This document shows, piece after piece, positions 16,167-25,275 of a DNA stretch of 64,000 bases. This DNA comes from a bacterium (GTDB lineage Bacteria > Pseudomonadota > Alphaproteobacteria > Rhodobacterales > Rhodobacteraceae). Under the pieces are notes generated by a model. The model was given only the letters and a program-made list of their open reading frames with translations, did no database searches and had not been told where the DNA came from. Every line of letters begins with the position of its first letter. The first letter of the stretch is position 1. The stretch lies in assembly GCA_016124195.1 (NCBI GenBank), contig WGOE01000002.1:62001-126000 (forward strand). Direction: 5' to 3'. The translations under genes and the position numbers were made by a program.

Positions 16167-17427
16167 TGCGCACGTTTCCTTCCGCATCGATGGCCCAGGT
16201 CTGCTGGGCGTTGTAGTGAAACAGGGCGTTCGTCCCGGTCCTGGCGATGAATGTGGCGCGGTCGGGCTGGATATTCCCGGCCTCGTCGGTCGAGCGGCTG
16301 ACGATCCTGGTGGGCTGGCCGTCCCAGACCCAATGGCTCTGGAACCGCGTCTGCGCCTTGGGCAGGGCGGTTCCCAGTTCGGCCTCCTGCCAGGTGGCAG
16401 CGCCGTCGGTGCTGATCTCGACGCGGACGATGCGGCCGTGACCGCTCCACGCGAGGCCGGTCAGCCGGTTGTAGCCCTTGGCGATCCGCATCATGCCCGA
16501 GGGAGAGGTGATGACCGAATTCACGTCCTGGCGCAGCTGGAACTGGCGGGCGTGGCCATCGGCCTGCAACTGGGTGTAGCGCGCGGTTTCCCACCGCGTC
16601 ATGAAGGGCCGGTCGCCGAATTTGAGCCGGCGCAGCCATTTGATGTTGAGATTGCCCTCGAAACCCGGAAGAAACAGCCGCAGGGGAAAGCCATGCGCCG
16701 GGCGCAGCGGCTCGCCGTTCTGACCATAGGCAAGCATGCCCTCCGCGATGATCTCGTCGGTCAGGGGCACGCTGCGCGCCACGGCGGCACCGTCGCCGCC
16801 CTCTGCCAGCATCCAGGTCGAATTGCGATCAACGCCCACAAGATCGATCAGGAAGGACAGCGGCACCCCGGTCCATTCATGCGTGCTGACAAGGCCATGG
16901 GTGTTCTGGACCGTGACATCGGACGGGGCGGATTTCCAGTTCTCCCAGCCGTTGCCGGTGCATTCGAGGAAGGCCACGCGCGAGACCGAGGGCATCGCCC
17001 GGATGTCATCCATGTTCAGCACGATCTGGCGCCGCACCATGCCGTGCACCAGAAGCCGATGAACCGCCGGGTCGATCTCGGGCACGCCGGCATGGCTGCG
17101 CTCGTAGTGCAGATCGGAGGGCGTGATGCTGCCCACCAGCTTTTGCAGCGGAGTCTTGGAATTGATCGCCTCGGCCGGGTCCACGTTCCGGTGGCCGGGG
17201 GTGGATTCGGGCACGCGGGCGATATCGACGTATTTCGACCGCGCGCTGGTGGCTGACATCGGGTCGCCCGGCTCGCGCGGCGGCACATCGGCGAGACTTT
17301 CGGCCAAGGCGCTTTCGGCCGCAGCACTGCCGGCGATGCCGCCCGCGCTGACGGCCAGAAAGCGCCGCCGGGACAGCCCTTGCGGCCGTGCTTGGGAACC
17401 GGTTTGGCCTTGGGTTGGCTTCATCAT
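16153..17427 (-). CDS. SoxC-like sulfite/sulfane dehydrogenase, molybdopterin subunit
   Basis: Periplasmic molybdenum enzyme of the sulfite oxidase family, 424 residues. A twin-arginine signal (SRRRFLAVSAGG) indicates folded export with cofactor. The molybdenum-ligand cysteine is in FLECTGNGWENW (C156), followed by the SoxC-type stretch QNTHGLVSTHEWTGVPLSFL and the dimerisation domain (LAWSGHGRIVRVEISTDGGA-like region). In Paracoccus SoxC partners a diheme SoxD inside a full sox operon. Here no soxXYZAB genes are in view and the partner is monoheme, so a stand-alone sulfite dehydrogenase is more likely than sulfane oxidation. ATG 17427 follows GGAG; 17424 is an alternative. Confidence 0.85.
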   Translation of the reverse strand: MMKPTQGQTGSQARPQGLSRRRFLAVSAGGIAGSAAAESALAESLADVPPREPGDPMSATSARSKYVDIARVPESTPGHRNVDPAEAINSKTPLQKLVGSITPSDLHYERSHAGVPEIDPAVHRLLVHGMVRRQIVLNMDDIRAMPSVSRVAFLECTGNGWENWKSAPSDVTVQNTHGLVSTHEWTGVPLSFLIDLVGVDRNSTWMLAEGGDGAAVARSVPLTDEIIAEGMLAYGQNGEPLRPAHGFPLRLFLPGFEGNLNIKWLRRLKFGDRPFMTRWETARYTQLQADGHARQFQLRQDVNSVITSPSGMMRIAKGYNRLTGLAWSGHGRIVRVEISTDGAATWQEAELGTALPKAQTRFQSHWVWDGQPTRIVSRSTDEAGNIQPDRATFIARTGTNALFHYNAQQTWAIDAEGNVRNVLA

Positions 17428-17812
17428 CTTGGGTCTCCAGTCTGGTGCGGGGCCGGGATCGGGGCAATCACCTGCCGGGAAAATCCCTCCGGCAGCCATC
17501 GGGTCAGGGCCGAGGATAGTCAGCGCGGACGGACGGGGCGAATGAAACGGCGTGAGTTTGCGTGAGATATCATGCGGCCCGGCCAGCGTCCTGCGGTCGC
17601 CGCGCGGTCTTCAGGCGGGCCTCATCGGGCGGGCCTGCGACTTACGATATCTCACGACATCTTAGCCTGCCTGTCTCGCATCGGGGCGGATCGGGCCTTA
17701 CCAATGGTGAAACGGGGCGCCGGGTTGCCACGCGGCATCATCGCCCCGGCGCGGTTGCAAAACCCGACCGGTCCTGCTTGGCAAGACCATGTCGGAAGTC
17801 AGCGAGGAAATC
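17428..17812. promoter_or_regulatory. Divergent control region between the two sulfite-oxidation modules, with inverted repeat
   Basis: 385 bases without a gene. It contains an 11-base inverted repeat: CGTGAGATATC at 17561-17571 and its exact reverse complement GATATCTCACG at 17646-17656, centres 85 bases apart, about eight helical turns. The left copy is preceded by a second CGTGAG at 17551-17556. The symmetry and location between divergent operons suggest a shared regulator bound at two sites. No matching regulator gene is in the window, and no -10/-35 pair could be assigned with confidence. Confidence 0.5.
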
Positions 17813-19024
17813 ATGACGACAAGACGCGAGATGCTGTTCTCGGCCGGCGGTGCGGCAATGGCCTTCGGGGTCGGCCTGATGGGCGAGGGGACCCTTGCGG
17901 CGCTGGCCGATACGGCGGCGCTTCCCTTCGCCAACGGGCAGCGCGCGCTGGTGACTTATCCCGGCAAGCGGCCGCTTCTGCAGCTTTCCGCCCGGCCGCC
18001 ACAGCTCGAGACGCCGTTTTCGGTGTTCAACGAGGGCATCTTCACCCCGAACGACGCCTTTTTCGTGCGCTATCATCTGGCGGGCATCCCGACCGAGATC
18101 GACCCTGACACCTATGCGATCGAGATCGCCGGCAGCGTGGACACGCCCTTCACCATCGCGCTCAAGGACCTCATGGCGATGGAGAGCGTGGAACTTGCGG
18201 CGGTGCATCAATGTTCCGGCAACAGCCGCGGCTTCTCGGCGCCCCGGGTGGGCGGCGGGCAGGCGGGCAACGGCATGATGGGCTGCGCGCTCTGGAAGGG
18301 GGTCGCGCTGAAGACACTGCTGAACAGGGCCGGCGTCAAGGACAGTGCGAAATTCGTGGCTTTCGAAGGGCTTGACGGGCCGGTGCTCGATTCTACACCC
18401 GATTTCGCCAAGTCGCTGGAGATCGCCCATGCGCTTGACGGCGAGGTGATGATCGCCTGGCAGATGAACGGCACGGCGCTGCCCTGGCTGAACGGATATC
18501 CGGTCAAGCTGGTGGTTCCGGGCTATTTCGGCACCTATTGGGTCAAGCACCTCAGCAAGATCACGGTTCTGGATGAACCGCTGGAGTCGTTCTGGATGAA
18601 GATGGCCTACCGCATCCCGGACAATTCCTGCGACTGTGTCGAACCCGGCGAGAAGGTCGCCTCGACCGTCCCGATCAACCGCTTTGCCGTCCGCTCGTTC
18701 ATCACCAGCGTCCTCGAGGGCGATCAGGTGGCGGCCGGACCGCTGGCCCTGCGCGGCATTGCCTTTGACGGTGGTTACGGGATCACGGAGGTCGATGTCT
18801 CGACCGATGGCGGCATGACCTGGATCGCGGCCAAGCTCGGCAAGGACCTCGGGAAATACGCCTTCCGTGAATGGACCGCCGCGGTCACCCTGCCCAGGGG
18901 GGACGCCGCGCTCAGAGTGCGTGCGGTCAACCGGATCGGGCAAAGCCAACCCATGCAGGCGCTCTGGAACCCGTCGGGCTACATGCGCAACGTGGTCGAG
19001 ACGACCCATGTCACCGCAGTCTGA
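17813..19024 (+). CDS. sorA: Sulfite:cytochrome c oxidoreductase, molybdopterin subunit
   Basis: Oxidises sulfite to sulfate in the periplasm and passes electrons to SorB. 403 residues, with an export signal of twin-arginine character (TTRREMLFSAGGAAMAFGV). The molybdenum-ligand cysteine is in AVHQCSGNSRGF (C134). The regions DGEVMIAWQMNGTALPWLNG, VPGYFGTYWVKHL and LRGIAFDGGYGITEVDVS agree closely with the remembered sequence of the Starkeya novella SorA. The start at 17813 was chosen for its GAGGAAATC ribosome site; an in-frame ATG at 17789 lacks one. sorB follows ten bases after the stop. The divergent SoxC-like gene makes this the second sulfite-oxidising enzyme within 3 kb. Confidence 0.92.
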   Translation: MTTRREMLFSAGGAAMAFGVGLMGEGTLAALADTAALPFANGQRALVTYPGKRPLLQLSARPPQLETPFSVFNEGIFTPNDAFFVRYHLAGIPTEIDPDTYAIEIAGSVDTPFTIALKDLMAMESVELAAVHQCSGNSRGFSAPRVGGGQAGNGMMGCALWKGVALKTLLNRAGVKDSAKFVAFEGLDGPVLDSTPDFAKSLEIAHALDGEVMIAWQMNGTALPWLNGYPVKLVVPGYFGTYWVKHLSKITVLDEPLESFWMKMAYRIPDNSCDCVEPGEKVASTVPINRFAVRSFITSVLEGDQVAAGPLALRGIAFDGGYGITEVDVSTDGGMTWIAAKLGKDLGKYAFREWTAAVTLPRGDAALRVRAVNRIGQSQPMQALWNPSGYMRNVVETTHVTAV

Positions 19025-19034
19025 GGAGGTCAGG

Positions 19035-19340
19035 ATGCTACGTGTTACCCGACTGGCCGGCGCCTTTGCCCTGATGGTGCTGCCGCTCGCCAGCCTTGCC
19101 GCACCGGTCACCTACGATGTGCCGGACGAAACCGCGACCTTCCTGCCCGGTCCGGGCGTCGATGTGGCAGAGGCCAATTGTGCCACTTGCCATTCGACCG
19201 ATTACATCAACTATCAGCCGCCGAAGATGGGTGAGAAGTTCTGGTCGGGCGAGGTCGCCAAGATGATCAAGGTCTATGGCGCGCCGATCTCGGACGCGGA
19301 TGCCAAGGTCATCGCGGCCTATCTGGCCGCAACCTATTGA
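19035..19340 (+). CDS. sorB: SorB-type monoheme cytochrome c subunit
   Basis: Electron-accepting subunit of the sulfite oxidoreductase, 101 residues, about the size of known SorB. A Sec signal peptide (LAGAFALMVLPLASLAAP) is followed by the heme motif CATCH (49-53) and a probable methionine ligand in PPKMGEKFW (M65). The ribosome site GAGGAGG begins within the stop region of sorA, ten bases ahead of the ATG at 19035, so the two are co-translated. It shares no extended similarity with the SoxD-like cytochrome across the intergenic region apart from the heme motif. Confidence 0.88.
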   Translation: MLRVTRLAGAFALMVLPLASLAAPVTYDVPDETATFLPGPGVDVAEANCATCHSTDYINYQPPKMGEKFWSGEVAKMIKVYGAPISDADAKVIAAYLAATY

Positions 19341-19368
19341 TCCCCAAGCGAGCGCGTGGCTGATCGTT

Positions 19369-19785
19369 TCAGCCGGGTGCCATCCGCGCAAAGCTGGCAA
19401 GTTCCGGCGCCATCGTATCCCAGCTGCAGGCGCGCCCGGCATAGGTCACCACCTGCGGCCGGAATAGCGCCGGATCGTCAAGGCTGCCGGCATGGACCGA
19501 AATCAGATCCGGCATCGCGGCGAAGGCCAGATAGACCGGCGTGCCGCAAGTGGGGCAGAAGGCGTGGATCTTTTCGTGGCCGCTGTCGCCGGCGACGCGC
19601 CATTCCCGCGCCGGGCCGTGGATCTCCATCTCGGCGCGCCGCGCGAAGGTGAGGTAAGAGCCGTGGCCCGTGCCGCTGCGCCGCCGGCAATCGGCGCATT
19701 GGCAGTGATTTTCGAAGATCGGCGCCGCCGTGGTCTGGTAGCGCAGGGCGCCGCAGGCGCAGCCGCCGGAATAGGTCTGGGTCAT
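19369..19785 (-). CDS. GFA (CENP-V/glutathione-dependent formaldehyde-activating-like) domain protein
   Basis: 138-residue zinc-binding protein. The GFA zinc ligands are visible in GGCACGALRYQ, HCQCADCRRRSGTGHG and FCPTCGTPVY, seven or more cysteines in the expected spacing. Members are often annotated as formaldehyde-activating enzymes but most have no proven reaction. ATG 19785 follows AAAGAGGGCGAAG. It lies downstream of, and on the same strand as, the SRPBCC and ArsR genes, 58 bases from the SRPBCC stop, and is probably part of that small operon. Convergent with sorB. Confidence 0.85.
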   Translation of the reverse strand: MTQTYSGGCACGALRYQTTAAPIFENHCQCADCRRRSGTGHGSYLTFARRAEMEIHGPAREWRVAGDSGHEKIHAFCPTCGTPVYLAFAAMPDLISVHAGSLDDPALFRPQVVTYAGRACSWDTMAPELASFARMAPG

Positions 19786-19843
19786 CTTCGCCCTCTTTCC
19801 AGTTGGCAGGCACGGTCGCGTCCGGACCTGCCCGCGTTTGCCC

Positions 19844-20308
19844 TCAAGCCGCTTTCGGCACCGCGAAGATGTCAAGGCTGCGCCCGGTTTCCAGATAGGA
19901 TTTCAGGCTCGACAGCACCAAGGGCCAGCCCCGGCCGATGCCCTTGGCCATGCCGCCGTCGGCTTCCAGCTCGTCATGGGTGACGGTCAGCCGCACCATC
20001 TGGTCATATTCGGCGATCTCGAAGGTGACACGACTGTAGGCCGCGGGCTCTGCGGCGCGCGCCGGATCGGCCCAGGTGATCACCAGCCTTTCCGGCGGGG
20101 CGGCCTCGATCACCTTGCCCACCAGTTGCACCTTGCGCCCCTCGTCGGCGCGCACATGCTGCCAGTCCGACCCCGGCACCCAGTCAGAGACATTCTCGTG
20201 CCCCCAGTAGCGCCGCGCCACATCGGGCCGGGTGATCGCCTCGTACACTTTTTGCGGGGTCGCCGCGATATAGGTCACATAGACAAAGCTTGTCGTCCCA
20301 GTCGTCAT
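19844..20308 (-). CDS. SRPBCC/AHSA1-domain protein
   Basis: 154-residue soluble protein of the START/Bet v1-like fold, seen from FVYVTYIAATPQKVYEAITRP at the start, SDWVPGSDWQH in the centre and GWPLVLSSLKSYLETG in the long C-terminal helix. Such proteins paired with an ArsR regulator are common; they bind hydrophobic ligands but no reaction is established. Its ATG overlaps the ArsR stop (ATGA at 20305-20308), indicating translational coupling and joint control. Confidence 0.85.
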   Translation of the reverse strand: MTTGTTSFVYVTYIAATPQKVYEAITRPDVARRYWGHENVSDWVPGSDWQHVRADEGRKVQLVGKVIEAAPPERLVITWADPARAAEPAAYSRVTFEIAEYDQMVRLTVTHDELEADGGMAKGIGRGWPLVLSSLKSYLETGRSLDIFAVPKAA

Positions 20309-20625
20309 TTCCCGTCTCCTTCCAGTTCCCGCTTGAGGTCGTGCAGCAGGCTGAGCCTCTGGGTTTCAAATTTCCGCACCCATCTTTCGTAGACCTCGTG
20401 CAGGGGCACGGGGTTGATGAAGTGCAACTTCTCGCGACCGCGCCAGACGGTGCTGACAAGGTTGGCCGCTTCCAGCAGGCCGAGGTGCTGCGTCACCGAT
20501 TGCCGCGCCATGTCGAGGTGCTGGCACAACTGGCCCAGCGTCTGTCCGTTCGCCTCGCACAGAAGGTCCAGCAGCCTGCGCCGCGTCGGATCCCCCAGCG
20601 CCTTGAACACCTTGTCTTCGTCCAT
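20305..20625 (-). CDS. ArsR-family transcriptional regulator
   Basis: 106-residue winged-helix repressor: MDEDKVFKALGDPTRRRLLDLL, recognition helix region HLDMARQSVTQHLGLLEAANLV, and the wing WRGREKLHFINP. There is no CxC metal-binding pair at the helix, so it belongs to the non-metal group that partners SRPBCC proteins. A palindrome just upstream (20652-20671) is a likely autoregulatory operator. Leads a two- or three-gene operon with the SRPBCC and GFA genes. Confidence 0.88.
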   Translation of the reverse strand: MDEDKVFKALGDPTRRRLLDLLCEANGQTLGQLCQHLDMARQSVTQHLGLLEAANLVSTVWRGREKLHFINPVPLHEVYERWVRKFETQRLSLLHDLKRELEGDGK

Positions 20626-20651
20626 CCGTTTTTCCCGATCTGTCTTTCAAT

Positions 20652-20671
20652 ATGCAGGTAAATGACTGCAT
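20652..20671. promoter_or_regulatory. Probable ArsR operator
   Basis: Inverted repeat ATGCAG-N8-CTGCAT, 27 bases upstream of the arsR start, extendable to seven of eight bases per arm. Position and form suit autoregulation by the ArsR protein; it could also influence the divergent giant gene at 20820. Confidence 0.5.
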
Positions 20672-20819
20672 GTCAAGCCCGTGGTTCAAACCGGCGTGAC
20701 CCCGGTGCCCGACCTTGCGCGCGGGCCGGCCACCGTCTTGTCTTGCTTGCGAAAATCACTAGCGTTGCTGCGTCGGGTCACGACGATTCATCCCAAGAGC
20801 TTGCGAGGAGAGCATTTCA

Positions 20820-23800
20820 ATGCCTGATTATCTTGGCGCCAAGGACTGGAAGGCCGTCCTGGACATGAAAGAGCACAAGTCGGTCAAGAAGACCGGGGTC
20901 TCGGACACGCTGGATGAATATGCCGCGGCCAAGAAGAAGGGCGACCTCGGCCGCATGGTCTCGGCGCTGGAGCGGATCGCCGAAAAGGCCGGCGAGGTGA
21001 AGACCGCGCAGTCCAAGTTTCCCAAGATGGTCACGCACCTGACAGAGATGATCAAGGCCGCGAAGGCCGAACAGCAGAAACTGGCGCCCCGGCTGGGCGA
21101 GATCGCCAACAAGGGCGACGCGGATAACGAAGACAGCACGCTGGGCAAGCAGTTGGCCCGGATCCGTCAGGTCGACGCCGATGGCGCCTGGAACTTCGTT
21201 CTGGTGCCGGGCAAGCCGGCCTCTGGGTTCGTCGTCTCCAAGAAGGCCATCAAGAAGTCTGACACCGACAAGGCCTTCGAGATGCGGGGCAAGCGGGCCC
21301 CCTATTTCACTGGCCGCATCTTCTTTCAGTCGGCCAAATATGTTCTGGACCTCGGCCCCGAGACGAGCCCGATCCCCGGCCTTGCCAAGGCGGCCAAGAC
21401 CGCCGCGCTGCTGCATGCCGAGGTCAACATAAAGGCCGTCGTGCGCGGCATGGGCAAGGAACTCGACAGCGAGTCCGACATCGAGCCGCAGGAGGAAGGC
21501 AGTGGCACGGTTGGGTCGCAACCCTTGACCGAAGGCGGCCACAACCAGATCTTTGCCGACCGCATCGAGAAGCTGAAGCGCGCTGTCGCCAGTTTCCAGA
21601 AATCCCCGACGGCACGGAAGGAAGGGGCGGCCGACGGGCTTTTTGGCGCGATCAAGGTGCTTCTTGACCAGATCGAGGCCGATGACCAGATCGGCGCCAA
21701 CGCGAAGTTCGACCATGCCAACACGCTGGCAGGGTTGAGGCTGATCCTGACAGAGATCAACGCCCCCGCGCCCGGCCCAAAGCCCGAGGCCAAGTACCCC
21801 GACGAAGCCTATTGGCAGAAGCTGGCCGAACAGGTCGTCCGGCTGGACCCAGACAAGCGCGCCGCCGGATGGGAAAGGTACAAGGCGCGCCTGCAAGAGA
21901 TGGTCAACCAGTTCAAGGCCGACACGGATCTGGTCGATCCGGGGCGGGCGCAGGTTTTCAGCGTGCTCAGGCGCGCCGGAGAGATCGGCAAGGAACAGGC
22001 CAGCATCGCCAACCAGATGGTCAGCGAGACGTCCAACCTGGGCGATCCGGCGATGGAGCGCCGCTTTCTGGGGCTGGAGCGCCGTTACGACCAGTTCGTC
22101 AAGGCGCCCGGCATCGACCCCGCCCATGTCAAGCGGGCCAGCGACGCCTTCGCCGCATTGCGCGATCAGTACCGCAAGGGCGAACTGACCCGCGATGACC
22201 CGCGCCTTGCCCAGATCGAGAAGGTCTTCGAACAGCTGGCCAAGGCCGGTTTCCAGAAGCAGCAAGAGACCTCTCGTCGCAAGGGTCAGGAGGAGATGCA
22301 CCAGTCGCTGTCGCAGGCGATGCCGCTGTTGAAGAAGGCCGCGCTGCCGGTGGGCATGGTCAAGGACCCCAACCTCATCCGAGAAAGGGGCAAGACCGAC
22401 GCCGACCTGCGCGCGCTGGTCGAGGCGATGTCCGGTGCGGCCAAGACGCCCGGCAAGGACAGCGCTGCGACGATGGAAAAGGCGGCGCGCCAATTGCTTG
22501 CCGTCTTCGAACGGCGCCGCACATCGAACGACACGCCCTTCGACAGGGCCGACACCGAGATAGAGGCGATGGCGGTCGAGGCGCTGCGGCGCGCGCAGAT
22601 GATGAAGATGACGACCGAATATGAAACGCTCGGTGCGCCGCCCTGGGATCCGGCCAAGGCCGACATCGCCTCGGAATTGCAAGCCCAGCTTTTCTTTCTG
22701 GAAGGCGGCATTGCGCAGGGCAAGCCCAACTACGAGGCGCCGCGTCTGGGCGGCGACGACGGGGCGGGGGCCAGCGGGTCCTGGTGGATTGAACGGACAG
22801 AGGCCAACACAGGCGACGGCACCGTGCCGGCCACGAAGAAAAAGTACATCTTCAAGCCCGGCAACGTCGAAGCCGTGGCGATCGGCGGCATGCCGCCCGG
22901 TTCTGGCGCCCCGCGCGAAGTGCTGGCCAAACGGCTGGACGAGATGATGTCGGGCGCGGGATTTTCGGTGGGGGTCAGCCCAACGACGCTGGCCCGGATC
23001 GATTCCTCTCAGCTTGGGTCGATCAACGAGGCGGGTGGTGGCCCCCTTCAAAGCGGTGTCCAGGTCGGCTCGATGCAGCAGCTTGCCCCTTCGGACGGGC
23101 CGCTGGCCGACAAGATGCAGGGGACGGACGGCCTCGCGTTCATGAAATCGATCGACAAGCGCAGCTTTGACGACGTTGCGGTGTTTGACATGATCTTCGC
23201 CAATCTCGACCGGCACGCCAAGAACCTGCTTGTCCTGGCTGATCCTGAAACCGGGCGCAACACGCTGGTGCCGATCGACCACGGGTCGTCCTTGCCGGAT
23301 CCGGAAATGCTGCAACTCAACCGCCGGTCCTTGATGGGTGGAACCAACGTGCTGGCCAACCCGCAGCTGCCGCAGACGGCCGAGCCCTTGGGCCCCGAGG
23401 CGCTGGAGGCGCTTGACCGGCTGGATCCCGACGCCATGGTCGCAGAGATGAAGCAGGCGCGCCGCGACATGGAGGGCCGCCACAAGGAAACCGAAGGCAC
23501 CGTCACCGACGCGGCGATCGACGCGATGGGCGCGCGCATCCGTTTCGTCAAGCTGGCGGCAAAGACCGTGCCGGTGGCCGAGATGTTCGAGATGCTGGCG
23601 CTGGGGGCGATGCGCATCGCCAAGGCCAGACCCGAGGACATTCCGGACCTGATCGAAACCCTGCGCGCCGAGGTCAGAGACCTGGCCGAAGTCTCCAAAG
23701 GGTACAACGAACTGGTCGATTCGCTGATCGCCTCGGGGGACGGTGCCGCCGCGGGCTCGATCCTGAATGAACTCAGCGACCTTGGCTGGGCCTGGGGCAC

Positions 23801-25151
23801 CGACAAGAAGTCGCTCGACGACTGGATCGTTGGCAACGCCAGTCTGGTCGGCCGCGTGCTCAAGGGCAGGATCCCCAATCCCGCCGCCGTGCGCGAGATC
23901 AATCGCCTGACGCCGCTGGCCAAGGAGGTCGCGCCCAACATCGAGCGCCAGTTGGCCGGCAAGCCGCTGGGCGATCAGGCCAGGCTGCTGCTTGAAACGG
24001 TCAACGGGGCGCGGATGATGCGCCCGGCGCGCGACACCCCGATCGAGGCGCTGAAGGAGGAATTCGAGTCGTTGGGCGGCACGGCGGCGCTCGAGCGCGC
24101 GTTCAAGGCATTCCCGGGCGGGTTCGTGAACCTGATGCCCGAACCCGTGCCCGACCCGGAGGACGAAGACCACCTGCAACGGGCCTGGGGGGACCGCATC
24201 GTCGGGCTGCGCGGCTGGCGTCTGTTTGAGGAAAAGGGTGGCATTGACGCCATGGTCCGCGTCAATGCCACCATGCCGCGCGAGGCGTCGATCGAGACGG
24301 CCATCATTTTGCTGGATGAAGCACAGCTTTGCGCAGGTGCGGTCGGCGAGGTTGCCGAGTTGGACGAGGAAGAGCTCAACACCCGCACGGCCAATGCCTA
24401 TGAAGCCGTCCTGATCGCCTTGAACGACGCCATCCGCCAGCTGCGCGAGCCGTATGAAAAGGCCAAGATGGAAAAGGGCAAGACGGCCGGGACACTCGCC
24501 TGGCAAGAGGGCAAGACCATGGCCGCCGTCACCACGCTGGCAAAATACGCCCGCCTTGCGCAGCGCCGCCTTGAGAGCGAGGCCAAACTCATCGAGGAAA
24601 CCACCCGGATCGAGGAGAAGCTCGACCAGGATTTCCAGAACGCCCTGCCTCTCGTCCAGGAGGCTCTGCGCCCGCATATGCAGCGGATCAAGGAGGCTCT
24701 GGAAGAGGCGCGCGAAACGGCCTCCTATGCCCCCCGCTACAGGGCCGTGAACGAGTTCAATGCCCGGATCGAAATCGCCGAGAAAGGCGAGGAATCGCAG
24801 TTCCACAAGATGAGAAAGCTGATCGAAGACATCGAGCGGCGGGCCGGGGGCCATGCGCGCCTGCCCTGGCATGACGGGATCCTGAAGCGCATTGTTCCGC
24901 TGCGCGAGATGCTGGACAAGTTCGACGTCCGGGGCGATCTGGAGGGCAACATCATGTATGTGGTGCGTGACATGGACAGTCTGGATACGATCAAGGCCGA
25001 ACTTGGCAACGCAGATCCCGGCAATCTGCCGCAGCCCGTGATCGCCTTCCTGCAAGACTGGGGCAGGCGGATGGGCGACAACTCGGGCATGAACAGGATC
25101 GAAGAGGCGGCCAAAGCGCTTGGCAAGCTGATGTCCGAAGCCGTGAACTGA
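20820..25151 (+). CDS. Giant protein with type II PI4-kinase-like catalytic core
   Basis: 1443 residues, no signal peptide or membrane segment, a single cysteine. Helical, Lys/Glu-rich N-terminus (1-115); a compact beta-type segment (about 120-205, [16 protein letters not shown]); more helices to about 600; then a kinase core. The core shows the nucleotide-lysine motif YIFKPG (K679), a GSMQQL segment (about 750), the catalytic loop [11 protein letters not shown] (D797, N802) and the metal-binding PIDHGSSLP (D820). FKP, DR-x-x-x-N and IDxG-x-x-x-P are the order and form of type II phosphatidylinositol 4-kinases. About 600 residues of charged helices follow. Lone gene with its own terminator. 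Substrate could be lipid, protein or nucleotide acceptor; an effector role is possible but unproven. Confidence 0.75.
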   Translation: MPDYLGAKDWKAVLDMKEHKSVKKTGVSDTLDEYAAAKKKGDLGRMVSALERIAEKAGEVKTAQSKFPKMVTHLTEMIKAAKAEQQKLAPRLGEIANKGDADNEDSTLGKQLARIRQVDADGAWNFVLVPGKPASGFVVSKKAIKKSDTDKAFEMRGKRAPYFTGRIFFQSAKYVLDLGPETSPIPGLAKAAKTAALLHAEVNIKAVVRGMGKELDSESDIEPQEEGSGTVGSQPLTEGGHNQIFADRIEKLKRAVASFQKSPTARKEGAADGLFGAIKVLLDQIEADDQIGANAKFDHANTLAGLRLILTEINAPAPGPKPEAKYPDEAYWQKLAEQVVRLDPDKRAAGWERYKARLQEMVNQFKADTDLVDPGRAQVFSVLRRAGEIGKEQASIANQMVSETSNLGDPAMERRFLGLERRYDQFVKAPGIDPAHVKRASDAFAALRDQYRKGELTRDDPRLAQIEKVFEQLAKAGFQKQQETSRRKGQEEMHQSLSQAMPLLKKAALPVGMVKDPNLIRERGKTDADLRALVEAMSGAAKTPGKDSAATMEKAARQLLAVFERRRTSNDTPFDRADTEIEAMAVEALRRAQMMKMTTEYETLGAPPWDPAKADIASELQAQLFFLEGGIAQGKPNYEAPRLGGDDGAGASGSWWIERTEANTGDGTVPATKKKYIFKPGNVEAVAIGGMPPGSGAPREVLAKRLDEMMSGAGFSVGVSPTTLARIDSSQLGSINEAGGGPLQSGVQVGSMQQLAPSDGPLADKMQGTDGLAFMKSIDKRSFDDVAVFDMIFANLDRHAKNLLVLADPETGRNTLVPIDHGSSLPDPEMLQLNRRSLMGGTNVLANPQLPQTAEPLGPEALEALDRLDPDAMVAEMKQARRDMEGRHKETEGTVTDAAIDAMGARIRFVKLAAKTVPVAEMFEMLALGAMRIAKARPEDIPDLIETLRAEVRDLAEVSKGYNELVDSLIASGDGAAAGSILNELSDLGWAWGTDKKSLDDWIVGNASLVGRVLKGRIPNPAAVREINRLTPLAKEVAPNIERQLAGKPLGDQARLLLETVNGARMMRPARDTPIEALKEEFESLGGTAALERAFKAFPGGFVNLMPEPVPDPEDEDHLQRAWGDRIVGLRGWRLFEEKGGIDAMVRVNATMPREASIETAIILLDEAQLCAGAVGEVAELDEEELNTRTANAYEAVLIALNDAIRQLREPYEKAKMEKGKTAGTLAWQEGKTMAAVTTLAKYARLAQRRLESEAKLIEETTRIEEKLDQDFQNALPLVQEALRPHMQRIKEALEEARETASYAPRYRAVNEFNARIEIAEKGEESQFHKMRKLIEDIERRAGGHARLPWHDGILKRIVPLREMLDKFDVRGDLEGNIMYVVRDMDSLDTIKAELGNADPGNLPQPVIAFLQDWGRRMGDNSGMNRIEEAAKALGKLMSEAVN

Positions 25152-25158
25152 CGCAGCT

Positions 25159-25192
25159 CCCCCCGGCCGCATCTTGCGCGGCGGCCGGGGGG
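25159..25192 (+). terminator. Strong hairpin after the giant kinase-like gene
   Basis: Arms CCCCCCGGCCGC (25159-25170) and GCGGCCGGGGGG (25181-25192), perfect 12-base complement, 10-base loop, starting eight bases after the stop. It marks the giant gene as a separate transcript from yebC. Confidence 0.7.
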
Positions 25193-25275
25193 GCGTTACG
25201 GCCGGCAGCGGGGTTGCGGTCTGGCCCGGCGGTGGTGTAGAGCACGCCAGCACCAAAGATCGGGGATTAGGGGTC

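Noticed and set aside
15621-17427. Full sox sulfur-oxidation cluster
   Set aside because: Only SoxC- and SoxD-like genes are present; no soxX, Y, Z, A or B in the window.
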